This document shows, one piece after another, positions 7,869-16,505 of a stretch of DNA of 64,000 nucleotides (within the stretch, counting starts at the first letter, position 1; the number at the start of each line of letters is the position of its first letter). Under the pieces are notes generated by a model. It saw only the letters and a program-made list of their open reading frames with translations. It had not been told where the DNA came from and searched no databases. Source of the stretch: Nocardia albiluteola (GTDB taxonomy: Bacteria > Actinomycetota > Actinomycetes > Mycobacteriales > Mycobacteriaceae). The translations under genes were made by a program, and so were the position numbers. Location of the stretch: positions 186,001 to 250,000 of the forward strand of contig NZ_JAHKNI010000002.1 of assembly GCF_018860155.1 (NCBI RefSeq), given 5' to 3'.

Positions 7869-9056
7869 ATGACGGTGCCGCGTAGCGATTCGACGAGTGG
7901 CGGCGGTCAGGATGCCGCGGAGCCCGACATGCGTCCGGCTCCCGCTCCCGAGGAGGAACAACCCGGGCGGGTGGACCGAATCCGGCTGAGCCTGAGCAGA
8001 TTTCTGCCGTTCCTCGGTGCCGCCCAGGGATACATCGGCCTGGTGCTGGTGATAGCCGTCGGCATCATCACCAAGGGCCAGTACTTCTGGAATCAGACCA
8101 ATCTCACCAACGCGATCGCCGCCTTCGCCTCCCGCGGCATCCTGGCCGTCGGCGTCACGCTGGTGATCCTGACCGCGGGCATCGACCTGTCGGTGGGGTC
8201 GGTGCTGGGCATCGGCTCGATGACCGCCGCCATGCTGCTGGTCCACCAGGGCCTGAGCCCCTGGCTGATCGTCCCGGCCTCGGCGCTGGTCGGGGCGTTC
8301 TTCGGGCTGTGCAACGGGCTGGGCACCACCGTGCTGCGCATTCAATCCTTCGTGATGACGCTGGCGATGCTGTCGGTGGTGCGCGGGATCGACCGCCAGG
8401 TGTCCGGCAATGTCGCCGTCGGCACCGCGCTGCTGGACCAGAACGGGCATCCCACCCCGGCCGCGCAGCAGTTCTCGCTGCTGGGCACGCCGGGCCGCAC
8501 GCTGTTCCAGGGCACCTGGCTGCCGCTGTTCGGCACCTCCGGCATCGGCTATCCAGTGCTGGCCTTTGTCGTGGTCTGCATCGTGTTCCAGCTGGTGCTG
8601 ACCAAGACCCGATTCGGCCGCCACATCTATGCGGTCGGCGGAAACCCCACCGCGGCAAGGCTGTCCGGCGTCAACGTGACGCTGGTCGTCGTCGCGGTGT
8701 TCACCCTGTCCGGCCTGCTGGCCGGATTCGCCGGGCCCATCGACGCCGCCTACAGCGCGTCGGCGGACCCCCTGGCAGGCACCGGCTACGAGCTGGACGC
8801 CATCGCCGCCGCCGTGATCGGCGGTGCGAGCCTGGCGGGCGGGAAGGGCACCATTACCGGCACCTTCGTCGGTGCGCTGATCCTCACGCTGCTGGACAAC
8901 GTGCTGGGTCTCAACTCGGTCAGCGCGAATCTGCAGCTGATCATCAAGGGCCTGATCGTCGTGGTCGCCGTCGTGCTGCAGCGGCCCGGCTTCTTCCGCA
9001 GCATCGCCGACCCGCTGGTCCGGCTGCTGCGCCACCCACACCCCAGCGGCAGCTGA
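7869..9056 (+). CDS. Sugar ABC transporter permease (RbsC type)
   Basis: A 395-residue inner-membrane permease of the BPD_transp_2 family. A charged, Pro-rich N-terminal tail of about 50 residues is followed by roughly eight to ten membrane segments (for example YIGLVLVIAVGIITKG, GILAVGVTLVILTAGIDLSV). The signature region GLLAGFAGPIDAAYSASADP precedes AAVIGGASLAGGKGTITGTF, typical of ribose/xylose permeases. The frame extends to 7794, but those residues come from the palindromic element, so I chose the ATG at 7869. It forms one transporter with the ATPase before it and the lipoprotein after it. Confidence 0.9.
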   Translation: MTVPRSDSTSGGGQDAAEPDMRPAPAPEEEQPGRVDRIRLSLSRFLPFLGAAQGYIGLVLVIAVGIITKGQYFWNQTNLTNAIAAFASRGILAVGVTLVILTAGIDLSVGSVLGIGSMTAAMLLVHQGLSPWLIVPASALVGAFFGLCNGLGTTVLRIQSFVMTLAMLSVVRGIDRQVSGNVAVGTALLDQNGHPTPAAQQFSLLGTPGRTLFQGTWLPLFGTSGIGYPVLAFVVVCIVFQLVLTKTRFGRHIYAVGGNPTAARLSGVNVTLVVVAVFTLSGLLAGFAGPIDAAYSASADPLAGTGYELDAIAAAVIGGASLAGGKGTITGTFVGALILTLLDNVLGLNSVSANLQLIIKGLIVVVAVVLQRPGFFRSIADPLVRLLRHPHPSGS

Positions 9057-9118
9057 TGCCGCCCAGCCCCGGCCGAGACTGCCCGGCCGGCGTCCCGCAG
9101 AACATCCAGGAGTGAGAA

Positions 9119-10096
9119 ATGCGTTCTGTACGTAGATATTTCGTTGCGGCGGTGGCTCTGGCCGCGGTGGCGGCGTTCGGTTCGGGGTGCGCCTCGAACG
9201 CGCCGAACTCGTCGAGTTCGGGACAGTTCGTCGTCGGATACTCCCAGTCCAACAACGCCGAGCCCTATCGCGCGCAACTCAATCTGCAGCTCCAGTATTA
9301 CGCCAAACAGCATCCGGACCTGAAGCTGCTGCCCATCACCGACGCCCACCAGGACAGCGCCACCCAGGTGAGCCAGGTGCAGAACTTCATCCAGCAGAAG
9401 GTGAACGCGCTGATCGTCTCGCCCAATGAGCCCGCGCCGCTGACCGCGGCGGTCCAACAGGCCTGCGCGGCAAAGATTCCGGTGATCATCCTGGACCGCA
9501 GCGTCAACACCGACTGCTACAGCGCGTTCATCGGCGGCGACAACTACGGCATCGGCAAGCTGGCCGGGCAGGCCGCGGTGCAGGCGCTGCCCAACGGCGG
9601 CAACGTCGTCGAGCTGCAGGGCATCCTGTCCGATCAGCCGCAGATCGATCGCGACAAGGGCTTCCGGGATGTGATTGCCGGGCACAACATCACGATCATC
9701 GACAATCAGGAAGCCAAGTGGCTCAAGGCAAATGCCAACACGATCATGCAGCAGTGGGTTGCCAAGGGTGACAAGATCGATCTGGTCTATTCGCAGAACG
9801 ACGACATGGCACTGGGGGCACAACTGGCCCTGGCGGGCGCGGGCAAGGCGTCGATCCCGATCATCGGCATCGATGGGCTGGCCATCCCGACCGGCGGCAT
9901 CCGCGCCGTGCAGCAGGGGCAGATGCTGACCACGTTCGTCTACCCGACCTGCGCGCAGCAGGCCGTGGACGCCGTGGAGAAGCTGATGCACAACCAGCCG
10001 GTGGACAAGAAGCAGGTCCTCGGCACGACCCAGGTCACCAAGGACAACGCCGCGCAGCTGTACCAGCAGTACGACATGTCCGGCAAGGTCGGCTGA
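9119..10096 (+). CDS. Sugar-binding lipoprotein of the ABC transporter
   Basis: A 325-residue extracytoplasmic solute-binding protein. The signal sequence ends in a lipobox (AAFGSGC), so the mature protein should be anchored by a lipidated Cys at residue ~23. The body is a Peripla_BP_4 (ribose/galactose-binding) fold, with FVVGYSQSNNAEPYRAQL at the start and NALIVSPNEPAPLTAAV in the first lobe. AGGAG about 8 nt before the ATG is a clear ribosome site. It is the last gene of the operon and is followed by a strong hairpin. The ligand is probably the pentose, hexose or deoxysugar handled by the isomerase. Confidence 0.92.
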   Translation: MRSVRRYFVAAVALAAVAAFGSGCASNAPNSSSSGQFVVGYSQSNNAEPYRAQLNLQLQYYAKQHPDLKLLPITDAHQDSATQVSQVQNFIQQKVNALIVSPNEPAPLTAAVQQACAAKIPVIILDRSVNTDCYSAFIGGDNYGIGKLAGQAAVQALPNGGNVVELQGILSDQPQIDRDKGFRDVIAGHNITIIDNQEAKWLKANANTIMQQWVAKGDKIDLVYSQNDDMALGAQLALAGAGKASIPIIGIDGLAIPTGGIRAVQQGQMLTTFVYPTCAQQAVDAVEKLMHNQPVDKKQVLGTTQVTKDNAAQLYQQYDMSGKVG

Positions 10097-10107
10097 GCGC
10101 GCCCGCG

Positions 10108-10141
10108 CCCGGGTGCGCCGTGTGGGGTCGGCGCACCCGGG
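10108..10141 (+). terminator. Terminator hairpin of the sugar operon
   Basis: CCCGGGTGCGCC (10108-10119) and GGCGCACCCGGG (10130-10141) form a perfect 12-bp stem with a 10-nt loop, 11 bp after the binding-protein stop. It lacks a T-run, as is common in high-GC actinobacteria. Confidence 0.7.
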
Positions 10142-10303
10142 AGTCCCGGACGCACCTGTGAGGTGCGACACGCCGTGCGGGCCGTCGACGACGGCGGTCC
10201 GCACGGTCGCGCCCGGATAAGGTCCCGTCCGCGGTGCGCCCCCGGGGAGCCTGTCGGTCCCATCGATAAGAATGGACACCGGCCGCAATCCGCAGGAGGT
10301 GCC

Positions 10304-11962
10304 GTGACAGACGGACCGCTCATCGTTCAAAGCGACAAGACGCTCTTATTGGAGGTCGATCACGAGCAGGCGAATGCCGCGCGACAGGCGATCGCGCCGT
10401 TCGCCGAGCTCGAGCGCGCGCCCGAGCACGTGCACACCTATCGCGTCACCCCGCTGGCGCTGTGGAACGCGCGCGCGGCCGGGCACGACGCCGAACAGGT
10501 CGTCGATGCCCTGGTCACCTACTCGCGCTACGCGGTGCCCCAGCCGCTGCTGGTCGACATCGTCGACACCATGGCCCGCTACGGCCGCCTGCAGCTGACC
10601 AAGCATCCCGCCCACGGCCTGATGCTGGTCAGCCTCGACCGCGCGGTGCTGGAGGAGGTGCTGCGGCACAAGAAGATCCAGCCGATGCTGGGCGCGCGCA
10701 TCGACGAGGACACGGTGGTGGTGCACCCGTCCGAGCGCGGCCGCATCAAGCAGATGCTGCTCAAGATCGGCTGGCCCGCGGAGGATCTGGCCGGGTACGT
10801 CGACGGCGAGGCGCATCCGATCGAGCTGGACTTCGGGACCCACGAATGGCATCTGCGCGACTATCAGGAGTTGGCCGCGGAGTCGTTCTGGGCGGGCGGC
10901 TCGGGCGTGGTGGTGCTGCCCTGCGGCGCGGGTAAGACCATGGTCGGCGCGGCCGCGATGGCCAAGGCCGGTGCCACGACGCTGATTCTTGTCACCAATA
11001 CCGTCGCGGGCCGGCAGTGGCGGCGCGAGCTGCTCGCGCGCACCTCGCTCACCGAGGACGAGATCGGCGAATACTCCGGCGAGCGCAAGGAGATCCGCCC
11101 GGTCACCATCGCCACCTATCAGGTCATCACCCGCAAGACCAAGGGCGAGTACCGGCACCTGGAGCTGTTCGACAGCCGCGACTGGGGCCTGGTCATCTAC
11201 GACGAGGTGCATCTGCTGCCGGCGCCGGTCTTCCGGATGACCGCGGATCTGCAGTCCCGCCGCCGCCTCGGGCTGACCGCGACCCTGGTCCGCGAGGACG
11301 GCCGCGAGGGCGATGTGTTCTCGCTGATCGGGCCCAAGCGCTACGACGCGCCTTGGAAGGACATCGAGGCCCAGGGGTGGATCGCGCCCGCCGACTGTAT
11401 CGAGGTGCGCGTCACGCTCACCGACGCCGAGCGGATGACGTACGCCACCGCCGAGCCCGAGGAGCGCTACAAGCTCTGCTCCACCGCGCGCACCAAGATC
11501 CCCGTCGTGGAGTCGATCCTGGCCCGGCACAAGGATTCTCCCAGTCTGGTGATCGGCGCGTACCTGGAGCAACTGGACGAGCTGGGCGAGCACCTGAACG
11601 CCCCGGTGATCCAGGGCTCCACCCGCACCAAGGAGCGCGAGGCGCTGTTCGACGCGTTCCGCAACGGCGAGATTCCGGTGCTGGTGGTGAGCAAGGTCGC
11701 CAACTTCTCCATCGACCTGCCCGAGGCCTCGGTGGCCGTGCAGGTTTCGGGTACGTTCGGTTCACGCCAGGAGGAGGCGCAGCGCCTGGGTCGGCTGCTG
11801 CGCCCCAAGCACGATGGGGGTCAGGCGCACTTCTATTCCGTCGTAGCCCGGGACACGTTGGATGCGGAATATGCCGCGCACAGGCAGCGTTTTCTGGCGG
11901 AACAGGGCTACGCCTACCGCATCACCGATGCCGACGATCTGCTGGGCCCGGCGATCGGATAG
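10304..11962 (+). CDS. xpb: DNA repair helicase XPB
   Basis: A 552-residue superfamily 2 DNA helicase like M. tuberculosis Rv0861c (XPB/ERCC3), a 3'-5' helicase implicated in DNA repair. An N-terminal XPB domain (~1-190) precedes Walker A (LPCGAGKTMVG, ~207-217), a DEVH box (VIYDEVHLLPAPVF, ~301) and motif III GLTATLVREDGREGD. The C-terminal helicase domain contains SKVANFSIDLPEAS and the arginine-finger motif QEEAQRLGRLLRPK. AGGAGGT (10294-10300) points to the GTG at 10304; the frame is open further upstream without good starts. Its usual partner gene (16506-18905) lies 4.5 kb away on the other strand. Confidence 0.95.
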   Translation: MTDGPLIVQSDKTLLLEVDHEQANAARQAIAPFAELERAPEHVHTYRVTPLALWNARAAGHDAEQVVDALVTYSRYAVPQPLLVDIVDTMARYGRLQLTKHPAHGLMLVSLDRAVLEEVLRHKKIQPMLGARIDEDTVVVHPSERGRIKQMLLKIGWPAEDLAGYVDGEAHPIELDFGTHEWHLRDYQELAAESFWAGGSGVVVLPCGAGKTMVGAAAMAKAGATTLILVTNTVAGRQWRRELLARTSLTEDEIGEYSGERKEIRPVTIATYQVITRKTKGEYRHLELFDSRDWGLVIYDEVHLLPAPVFRMTADLQSRRRLGLTATLVREDGREGDVFSLIGPKRYDAPWKDIEAQGWIAPADCIEVRVTLTDAERMTYATAEPEERYKLCSTARTKIPVVESILARHKDSPSLVIGAYLEQLDELGEHLNAPVIQGSTRTKEREALFDAFRNGEIPVLVVSKVANFSIDLPEASVAVQVSGTFGSRQEEAQRLGRLLRPKHDGGQAHFYSVVARDTLDAEYAAHRQRFLAEQGYAYRITDADDLLGPAIG

Positions 11963-12140
11963 CCGTGGCCCGGTGCGGGTCGCGGGTGGTCCGCAGACCC
12001 GCTCGCGGTACCGCGCTTCCGGGGTGAATGGGGTAAGAGCGGGCAGTATCGACTCACGCGGCGGTGGGTCGTCAGACGGAGGCGAACAACACAGCAAATA
12101 ACCGGAGGCAAGATCTCCGTTAACGTGTTAGGAATGATAC

Positions 12141-12806
12141 GTGCGACGCTTCGAATTCGCGGTCGACCGCGAACACGCGCGCGCGGTGAACGAGGTGGTC
12201 GCGGACACCAGGCGGCTGCGATTCGTTGCGTTCACCGCGGCGATCGTGCTCGGGCTCGGCACCGCGGCGCTGATCTGGCTCAATCACCCGTACTCCTTCC
12301 TGCTGGCCGTCGCCTTCGGGCTGGGCACGGTCACCGCGCTGTTCGTGGCGTTGTGGACGCCGCATCGGGCGCGCATCGAAAAGCTCTACGCCGAGGGTGA
12401 ACTCGTGCCCGCCGTGGTGGCCGAGCGGGGGCCGCGGCGCACGGTCCTGCTGGTGCTGGTCGACGTCTCCAAATCCGGCGCCGAGCCGCGCTACGGGCTG
12501 ATCACCCGGAATGTGCGGTCCCTGCCCGGATATCGGTCCTGGCCGGGGGAGCAGGTACCCGCGGTGACCATCCGCGCCGATCGCGCCCCGCTGTCGATGG
12601 GCAGCCTGCGCCAGGCCGTGAGCGCCATGCCGATCGCCTGGGGCACCCGCGATCCGGCCGTGCTCGAGCGGGCCCGAGAGGTGATCGCCGAGGCGGAATG
12701 GCGGCTGCTGGCCGACAACCTGGACCTGGCCGACAAGGTGCAGCGCGCCGATTCCTGGCGGCTGCTGCTGGATCCACACCAGTTGCCGGAGGAGCTGCGC
12801 GGCTAA
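12141..12806 (+). CDS. Two-TM membrane protein, DUF3239-like
   Basis: A 221-residue protein. Residues ~28-45 (FVAFTAAIVLGLGTAALIW) and ~50-70 (SFLLAVAFGLGTVTALFVAL) are membrane helices. A soluble domain of about 145 residues follows (GELVPAVVAERGPRRTVLLVL...), probably cytoplasmic. The layout resembles DUF3239 proteins of Corynebacteriales; I recognise this only loosely and no function is known. It reads from GTG at 12141. It follows xpb after 178 bp in which I see no clear terminator. A dispersed 30-bp repeat follows its stop codon. Confidence 0.7.
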   Translation: MRRFEFAVDREHARAVNEVVADTRRLRFVAFTAAIVLGLGTAALIWLNHPYSFLLAVAFGLGTVTALFVALWTPHRARIEKLYAEGELVPAVVAERGPRRTVLLVLVDVSKSGAEPRYGLITRNVRSLPGYRSWPGEQVPAVTIRADRAPLSMGSLRQAVSAMPIAWGTRDPAVLERAREVIAEAEWRLLADNLDLADKVQRADSWRLLLDPHQLPEELRG

Positions 12807-12820
12807 GGGGATGGCATGGC

Positions 12821-12850
12821 GGCGGAGCTTGCGGAGCCGACGGGGTGGGT
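12821..12850. repeat. Dispersed 30-bp repeat, intergenic copy
   Basis: A 30-bp sequence starting GGCGGAGCTTGCGGAGCCG lies between the DUF3239-like gene and the LysE gene. It matches 52048-52077 at 29 of 30 positions. The other copy lies inside the prrB reading frame. Confidence 0.7.
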
Positions 12851-12882
12851 GAATGCAGCGGTAAAGGGCTTGCGCGCCTTCA

Positions 12883-12888
12883 TAAACT
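12883..12888 (+). promoter_or_regulatory. Leaderless -10 box for the LysE-family gene
   Basis: TAAACT lies 6 nt before the ATG at 12895. No ribosome site precedes that ATG, so leaderless transcription is likely. Confidence 0.5.
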
Positions 12889-12894
12889 GAGACG

Positions 12895-13539
12895 ATGATC
12901 CCCTCCGCCAATCTGCTCGCCTTTCTGGCCGCCGCGACGATCATCATCGTGATTCCCGGCCCAGGCGTGCTATTCACCATCGGCCGGGCGTTGACGCACG
13001 GCAAACGGGCCGCGCTGGTCTCGGTGCTGGCGCATTCGCTGGGCGTGTTCGCGATGGTGGTGCTGGTCGCCGCGGGCCTGGGCACGCTGGTGGCGGCCTC
13101 GGCGGCGGCGCTGACCATCATCAAGATCGGCGGTGGGCTGTATCTGATCTACATTGGCGCACAGGCGATCCGGGAGCGGAAGTCGCTGCGCGCGGCGCTG
13201 GAGACGACGGTTCCGGCGCAGCCGGTGTCGTACCGGCGGCTGTTCCGTCAGGGGGTCGTGGTCGGGGTGACGAACCCCAAGGCCATCATCTTCTTCTCCG
13301 CGGTGCTGCCGCAGTTCGTCGATCGCGCCAGCGGTTCGGTGCCGCTGCAGATGCTGGAACTGGGCCTGCTCTTCCTGGCCGTGGCCCTGGTGTGCGACAG
13401 TGCCTGGGGGTTGCTGGCCGGTACCGCGCGCGACTGGTTCGCCCGGTCGCCGAGGCGGCTGGAGGCGGTCGGCGGCGCGGGCGGGGTGATGATCATCGGT
13501 CTGGGCACGAGCGTGGTGGTGTCGGGTACCAGCAGTTAG
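12895..13539 (+). CDS. LysE/RhtB-family amino-acid exporter
   Basis: A 214-residue inner-membrane exporter with about six membrane helices. The family signature PGPGVLFTIGRALTHGKRAA at residues ~20-39 includes the conserved Pro-Gly-Pro and the cytoplasmic loop. GVTNPKAIIFFSAVLPQFVD (~122-141) is the second LysE hallmark. Such proteins export basic, hydrophobic or homoserine-type amino acids; the substrate here cannot be told. The ATG is supported by a leaderless -10 box. It appears monocistronic, with the M1 peptidase reading in the same direction 107 bp downstream. Confidence 0.9.
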   Translation: MIPSANLLAFLAAATIIIVIPGPGVLFTIGRALTHGKRAALVSVLAHSLGVFAMVVLVAAGLGTLVAASAAALTIIKIGGGLYLIYIGAQAIRERKSLRAALETTVPAQPVSYRRLFRQGVVVGVTNPKAIIFFSAVLPQFVDRASGSVPLQMLELGLLFLAVALVCDSAWGLLAGTARDWFARSPRRLEAVGGAGGVMIIGLGTSVVVSGTSS

Positions 13540-13646
13540 CGGGAGATCGGCGATCGCCCTGGTGCGGCACCCCGGCGCGGGCATTCGCGCGGGTTAGCAT
13601 CGACCCCTTGGCCGGCATGCTGTACCGGAAGGGGTGGATCGTCCGC

Positions 13647-15128
13647 ATGGCATTGCACAATGCGATGTGCACACTGGTGGCTGGAACATTGCTGGCCGCC
13701 GGGCCGTTCGCACCCGCGCACGCGGAAGCGTTCACATCCGCGGTGGCACAGCAGATTACGCCCGGGGCCTCGCAGCGGATCGGCGCCGGGGAGCCGCAGC
13801 CGCGCGTCGATCCGCTGGTTGGCGCGCCGGGGCTCGGCGATTCCTACTATCCCGACGACGGCAACGGCGGCTATCACGTCCGCCACTACGACATCGCCAT
13901 CGACTACGACCCGCCGAGCCGCCACCTCACCGGCACGACGCGGCTGGACGCGGAATCCTCGCAGCCGCTGCGCATGTTCGATCTGGACTACAACGGCCCC
14001 GGGGTGCAGCAGGTCTCGGTCAACGATCTGCCCGCCGGCTTCGCGCGCCACGGCGCGCACAAGCTGACGGTCACCCCGGCGCTGCCGATCCTGCCCGGGC
14101 TGCCGTTCACGGTCACCGTCCGGTATTCCGGTGTCGAGGGCGACCATCCGGATCACGGCTGGACGATCTCGCCCAGCGGCGGCGCATTCGCCGCGGGCGA
14201 ACCGCATTCGGCCGCGACCTGGTACCCGCTCAATGACACGCCGCTGGACAAGGCGACCTTCAGCCTGAAGGCGACGGTTCCGCGGGAATGGCAGGTGATC
14301 TCGAACGGGCTGCGCCTGCGCGAGGAGGAGAACGGCGACACCCGGACGGTGGAGTGGGCGACTCGGCGGCCGATGCTGGGTTACCTGACCACCGTGGCCA
14401 TCGACCATTTCGATTTCCTGAATCAGCGCCGCGCCAACGGAACCCCGCTGATCAGCGCGTTCGCCCCGAAGGCCGCGCCGCGCAAACCGCTCGAACGGCG
14501 GCTGCCGGAGGTCCTGGACTTTCTCGAATCTCTCTACGGCCCCTACCCTTTCGAGAGTGGCGGCGGCATCTATGTCGACACGAAGCTGGACTTCTCGCTG
14601 GAGACCCAGACGCGCCCGGTCTATGCCCCGTGGACGGATCTGAACACCGTCGTGCACGAGAACACCCACCAGTGGTGGGGCGATTCGATGTCGGTGCGGA
14701 ACTGGTCGGACATCTGCCTCAACGAATGCTTCGCCAGCTACACCGCCGACTATCTCTGGCCCGAACGCAAGGAGGGCAAGAACGTCGACGACCAGTACCG
14801 CCGGACGGTCACCAAGTATCGGAACACGCCGAAGTTCTGGGCGATTCCGCTGCAAAATCCGGGCGCTGGAAAGGAATTCACCGCCGTCTACTATCGCGGC
14901 CCGCTGTTCCTGCACGCCCTGCGCCGCACCATCGGCGATGACGTCTTCTTTTCCGCCACGGCCGAATTCGTCCAGTCGCATGCCTACGGCCGCGCCTCGA
15001 TGCCGGAGTTCCGCCGGTTCGTCCAGTCGAAAACCCCCACCGACCTGTCCGGCTTCTTCGCCGCCTGGCTGGACACCACCGTCCCGCCACCCGAGGGGTA
15101 CCTGTACCCCGGCTCGCTGCACGCGTAG
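13647..15128 (+). CDS. Secreted M1-family zinc metallopeptidase
   Basis: A 493-residue aminopeptidase-like protein. The signal sequence (VAGTLLAAGPFAPAHA) implies export. The N-terminal beta domain starts with HYDIAIDYDPPSRHLTGTT. The catalytic zinc site is HENTHQWWG with the third ligand in NECFASYTADYLW about 18 residues later. The GAMEN-type exopeptidase motif is not canonical: the equivalent region reads SLETQTRP, so substrate handling may differ from classical aminopeptidase N. The C-terminal ERAP-like domain is missing, as in many secreted actinobacterial M1 proteins. GGAAGGGG favours the ATG at 13647; 13617 is an alternative start. Probable role: peptide degradation outside the cell. 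Confidence 0.88.
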   Translation: MALHNAMCTLVAGTLLAAGPFAPAHAEAFTSAVAQQITPGASQRIGAGEPQPRVDPLVGAPGLGDSYYPDDGNGGYHVRHYDIAIDYDPPSRHLTGTTRLDAESSQPLRMFDLDYNGPGVQQVSVNDLPAGFARHGAHKLTVTPALPILPGLPFTVTVRYSGVEGDHPDHGWTISPSGGAFAAGEPHSAATWYPLNDTPLDKATFSLKATVPREWQVISNGLRLREEENGDTRTVEWATRRPMLGYLTTVAIDHFDFLNQRRANGTPLISAFAPKAAPRKPLERRLPEVLDFLESLYGPYPFESGGGIYVDTKLDFSLETQTRPVYAPWTDLNTVVHENTHQWWGDSMSVRNWSDICLNECFASYTADYLWPERKEGKNVDDQYRRTVTKYRNTPKFWAIPLQNPGAGKEFTAVYYRGPLFLHALRRTIGDDVFFSATAEFVQSHAYGRASMPEFRRFVQSKTPTDLSGFFAAWLDTTVPPPEGYLYPGSLHA

Positions 15129-15223
15129 AGCCGCGCGCGCGTCGTTTCGGTATCCGTCAGACGGGATCTCATCGAGATCACACAGGGGTGCCGGCCGACG
15201 GAATTCCGGGATGATCCCGCGCC

Positions 15224-16033
15224 CTAGGTCTGCTCGGCCGGGCGCGCTCTCTCGACCCGGTGCTGGGCGTGGGTGAGGTGGAGTTCGGCCTTGCGCAGGG
15301 CCTCGCGGGCGGCCCGTTCGGCCGATGCGGCGAATCGGCGCTGCTGTTCGGTGTCGTCGAGCTCGCGGCGCAGGGTCGCGAGCCGGTCGTCCAGGCGGGC
15401 CAGCTCCGCGGCGCGCAGGTCGAGTTCGGCGCGGGCGGAATCGGTTGCCCGGGTGGCCGATTCGAGCGCGGCGACGGCTTCCTCCAGCTCCTTGCGGACG
15501 GCGGTGCCGGGATCGGGTGGGGGAGTGGGGGGTTCGGGCACCGTGGTCAGGGCCGGGCCGGACGGGCCGAAGCCCTCATATTTGGCCGTGGTGGTCAGCG
15601 TTCCGGTCCGGACACGTTCGGCCACAGCGGGATCCGCGAGTGCCGCGTTCAGGGTCTCGCCGATTTCGCGCAGCACCGTGGTGCTCGGCGGGCGGCCGTG
15701 CTCGGCGGCGACCCGGCCGGCCTTGTCCGCCAGCGCATTCACCGCGCGGCGGCGCTGCGTGGTGAGGCTGCGCAGCTGATCTCCGGACAGTCGCCGCTGC
15801 GCATCGTTCAGGGCCGCACCGAGATCCAGGAGCGCGCCTACCTCGGCGGGAGCGTCGCGGACCAGCAGATTGATCGCCCACGCCGCGACCGCGGGCCGGC
15901 GCAGTCCGCCGATCTCCGTGGCCAGCGCCCGATCTCCGGCGTCCCGGGCGGCGCGTGCGCGAGCGTCCCGCGCCTCGATGAACTCCCCGGGATCGAGCCC
16001 GTAGAGCTCGGCGGTGACGTCCTCGAGCGTCAT
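15224..16033 (-). CDS. Conserved coiled-coil protein of unknown function
   Basis: A 269-residue soluble protein. The first ~125 residues are mostly helical (FIEARDARARAARDAGDRAL, RRPAVAAWAINLLVRDAP). A Pro-rich linker (TVPEPPTPPPDPG, ~165-177) separates them from a long C-terminal coiled coil rich in Ala, Glu and Arg (LEEAVAALESATRATDSARA onward). Similar proteins occur in Actinobacteria, but I know of no assigned function. It converges on the M1 peptidase gene. A -10-like TACGCT 6 nt before the ATG suggests leaderless transcription. A structural or nucleic-acid-associated role is possible and unproven. Confidence 0.75.
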   Translation of the reverse strand: MTLEDVTAELYGLDPGEFIEARDARARAARDAGDRALATEIGGLRRPAVAAWAINLLVRDAPAEVGALLDLGAALNDAQRRLSGDQLRSLTTQRRRAVNALADKAGRVAAEHGRPPSTTVLREIGETLNAALADPAVAERVRTGTLTTTAKYEGFGPSGPALTTVPEPPTPPPDPGTAVRKELEEAVAALESATRATDSARAELDLRAAELARLDDRLATLRRELDDTEQQRRFAASAERAAREALRKAELHLTHAQHRVERARPAEQT

Positions 16034-16039
16034 GGTTGA

Positions 16040-16045
16040 AGCGTA
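16040..16045 (-). promoter_or_regulatory. Leaderless -10 box for the coiled-coil gene
   Basis: On the minus strand TACGCT is 6 nt upstream of the ATG at 16033. A 14-bp sequence just upstream (16058-16071) recurs upstream of the 18905 start. Confidence 0.45.
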
Positions 16046-16151
16046 ACGGTGGCGTGGCCTACGGCGATGTGCTTACGCGCTTGCAGTTGGCGAATGTCGC
16101 GACCGAACAGTTTGCCGAGAGCGCTGCAGGGTACGACCGTTAACAATTCTG

Positions 16152-16171
16152 CTTACAACCTTGTTTGTAAG
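16152..16171. promoter_or_regulatory. Inverted repeat upstream of the 35-residue ORF
   Basis: CTTACAA (16152-16158) and TTGTAAG (16165-16171) form 7-bp perfect arms around a 6-bp centre. It is AT-rich compared with its surroundings, lies 23 bp before the small ORF's ATG and looks like a repressor operator. Confidence 0.55.
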
Positions 16172-16194
16172 TGGTCGAGGGAAGGCACGGACAA

Positions 16195-16302
16195 ATGAAT
16201 ATCTTGGGGCTCATGCTGTTGACCGACTCGCTGGGCCGTTCCCTCGGTTACCTGATGCTGGGTATCCAGGGCCTCACCCATCAAAACCCTTACGACTACT
16301 GA
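16195..16302 (+). CDS. Small protein of 35 residues
   Basis: A short ORF: ATG at 16195, TGA at 16300-16302. GAGGGAAGG (16177-16185) is a strong ribosome site at good spacing, and a palindromic operator-like site lies just before it. The peptide starts MNILGLMLLTDSLGRS, has a hydrophobic, amphipathic middle (LGYLMLGIQGL) and ends in a polar tail (THQNPYDY). It could associate with membranes. I do not recognise the family. It stands alone between two minus-strand genes with about 200 bp of otherwise empty sequence after it. The combination of signals makes chance unlikely, but translation is not proven. Confidence 0.55.
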   Translation: MNILGLMLLTDSLGRSLGYLMLGIQGLTHQNPYDY

Positions 16303-16505
16303 CCTTTCGGTCCGGTGACGCCGTATACGGCGGATCGGACCGGACCTCATCACCGCATCGGTCGGCGCAACCGGCCGGCGGAACCCGGAGTTCCTTTGGC
16401 CACACCGCTCGACCCGCCCCTGATTGGTGGTCCGGCCTGCCGATACCGGTCCGCCGCACGACGATTCGCGCCGCCCGCGTAACCGCGGTCGGTTGGGCCT
16501 CGGGG

